This document shows, piece after piece, positions 6,823-8,051 of a stretch of DNA of 8,051 nt. Location: positions 7,506-15,556 of the forward strand of contig MENE01000172.1 of NCBI GenBank assembly GCA_001769005.1, in the 5' to 3' direction. Within the stretch, counting starts at the first letter, position 1, and each line of letters opens with the position of its first letter. A program made the translations under genes and the position numbers. Under the pieces are notes generated by a model. The model saw only the letters and a program-made list of their open reading frames with translations, did not search any database and was not told where the DNA came from. This DNA comes from Bacteroidetes bacterium GWA2_31_9b (GTDB lineage: Bacteria; Bacteroidota; Bacteroidia; Bacteroidales; UBA12077).

Positions 6823-8051
6823 ATGACTGATAAACAAGTAACAATTAGTAATCCGGTGACCCTAAAAGGTAAAGGTTTACACACAGGATACGAAGTTTCG
6901 CTTACCTATAATCCAGCTCCAATAGGACATGGAATAAAATTCAGAAGAACTGATCTTGCCGGATCGCCAATTATTAATGCCGATGTTGATAATGTTGTTG
7001 AAACATCAAGAGGTACAACGATTGAAGATAAAGGTGTAAAAATTCATACTATTGAACATGCACTTGCAGCAATTACCGGATTAGGAATTGACAACGTTTT
7101 AATTGATATGAGCGGACCCGAAGCTCCAATTCTTGACGGTAGTTCACGATTATATGTTAAGGCTTTACTTGAAACCGGACTCGAAGAGCAAGATGCTGAA
7201 AAAGAGTATTATGTTATTAAAGAAAAAACTGTTTATCGCGACGAAAAAAACAATATTGAAATTATTGCTTATCCCGACGATCATTTTTCGATTAATGTAT
7301 TAATTGATTATAACTCAAAAGTTCTTGGTAATCAATATGCATCTTTCGACGAGAGATCAACCGATTTTGCAAAAGAAATTGCTCCTTGCCGCACTTTTGT
7401 GTTTTTTCATGAACTGGAGTTTTTGTTAAAAAATAACCTGATTAAAGGTGGCGACCTCGAAAATGCAATTGTAATTATGGAGCATGAAGTTCCCCAGGAA
7501 GAACTTGACAGAATAGCTGATTTATTTAATAAACCACATATCCGGGTTAAACCAAATGGTATCTTAAGTAATCTCGAATTGCATTTTAGTAACGAGCCTG
7601 CACGTCATAAATTACTAGATATGCTTGGCGATTTTACATTAATAGGAAAACGAATAAAAGGTAAAATTGTAGCAACGCGTCCCGGACATTATGCAAATAC
7701 TCAACTGGCAAAAATCATAAAAGATAATATTAAGAAAGATTCACAAAAAGTGAATGTTCCTCATTATGATCCCAAAATAAAACCTTTGTACGACATTAAC
7801 CAGATTAAAACAATTTTACCTCACAGACCACCATTCTTATTGATTGATAAAATAATTTCAATGGACAGTACTTCAATTGTTGGGATGAAAAACGTTACCA
7901 TGAACGAAGGTTTTTTTGTAGGTCATTTTCCTGATGAGCCGGTTATGCCGGGTGTTTTACAAGTTGAAGCTATGGCTCAGGTTGGTGGAATCTTGGTTTT
8001 AAATACAGTTGAAGATCCTGAAAATTATCTGACATATTTTTTACGAATCGA
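6823..8051 (+). CDS. lpxC-fabZ: Bifunctional LpxC deacetylase / FabZ dehydratase fusion (C-terminus beyond the right edge)
   Basis: The LpxC part, about 1-305, is the zinc deacetylase acting on UDP-3-O-acyl-N-acetylglucosamine, the committed lipid A step. E78 and H79 sit in IEHALAAITGLGIDN; zinc ligands H262 and D266 lie in RHKLLD; H289 in PGHYAN matches catalytic H265 of E. coli. The FabZ part, from about 325, is (3R)-hydroxyacyl-ACP dehydratase: HRPPFLLIDKI at 334-344, catalytic H368 in GHFPDEPVMPG, and E382 in VEAMAQVGG. The parts are joined by a short linker (about 306-324) in one frame with no stop. In total 409 codons are visible; about 50 residues are probably missing. ATG at 6823 is firm, with an in-frame TAA at 6814-6816. 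The two activities draw on the same 3-hydroxyacyl-ACP pool. I recall such fusions as typical of Bacteroidota and Chlorobi relatives. No convincing promoter is seen in the 102 bp upstream, so transcription from lpxD is likely. Confidence 0.97.
   Translation, partial: MTDKQVTISNPVTLKGKGLHTGYEVSLTYNPAPIGHGIKFRRTDLAGSPIINADVDNVVETSRGTTIEDKGVKIHTIEHALAAITGLGIDNVLIDMSGPEAPILDGSSRLYVKALLETGLEEQDAEKEYYVIKEKTVYRDEKNNIEIIAYPDDHFSINVLIDYNSKVLGNQYASFDERSTDFAKEIAPCRTFVFFHELEFLLKNNLIKGGDLENAIVIMEHEVPQEELDRIADLFNKPHIRVKPNGILSNLELHFSNEPARHKLLDMLGDFTLIGKRIKGKIVATRPGHYANTQLAKIIKDNIKKDSQKVNVPHYDPKIKPLYDINQIKTILPHRPPFLLIDKIISMDSTSIVGMKNVTMNEGFFVGHFPDEPVMPGVLQVEAMAQVGGILVLNTVEDPENYLTYFLRI

Noticed and set aside
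1..8051. Mobile element, CRISPR array, defence system or gene cluster of unknown type
   Set aside because: All coding space is taken by six intact or edge-cut genes, five of them clear core housekeeping genes. No transposase, integrase, direct-repeat array or terminal inverted repeats were seen.

Overview
The window looks like a chromosomal core segment of an AT-rich, Gram-negative member of the Bacteroidota, probably class Bacteroidia. Four things point there: promoter-like pairs fitting the Bacteroidota sigma-factor consensus (TTTG, about 19 bases, TAnnTTTG) instead of -35/-10 boxes; no strong Shine-Dalgarno sequences before the starts; an LpxC-FabZ fusion gene; and an initiation factor IF-2 with a very long charged N-terminal linker. 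No mobile element, CRISPR array, tRNA, rRNA or prophage gene is visible.

Layout: two gene blocks diverge from an intergenic region of about 220 bp (4170-4393). Leftward (minus strand) runs the conserved transcription/translation operon rimP (3702-4169), nusA (2446-3684), infB (1-2383, cut by the left edge before its stop). Rightward (plus strand) run an HD-domain phosphohydrolase gene (4394-5623), lpxD (5677-6720) and an lpxC-fabZ fusion (6823-8051, cut by the right edge inside the FabZ part). No stretch longer than 300 bp lacks a gene.

How the genes work together: RimP matures the 30S subunit, NusA controls RNA polymerase pausing, termination and antitermination, and IF-2 brings initiator tRNA to the 30S subunit. 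LpxC and LpxD catalyse the second and third steps of lipid A synthesis. FabZ makes the enoyl-ACP used for fatty acid elongation and competes with lipid A synthesis for 3-hydroxyacyl-ACP. The HD protein resembles SAMHD1-like (COG1078) phosphohydrolases; its place at the head of the lipid A block is conserved context in this phylum as far as I recall, but its substrate is not evident.

I found no clear novel system. The most useful non-coding observations are a well-matched rimP promoter that also corrects the rimP start, a perfect 8-bp inverted repeat in the rimP leader that could be an attenuator or operator, an apparent TTG start for the HD gene, and a short peptide motif repeated three times in the disordered IF-2 linker.
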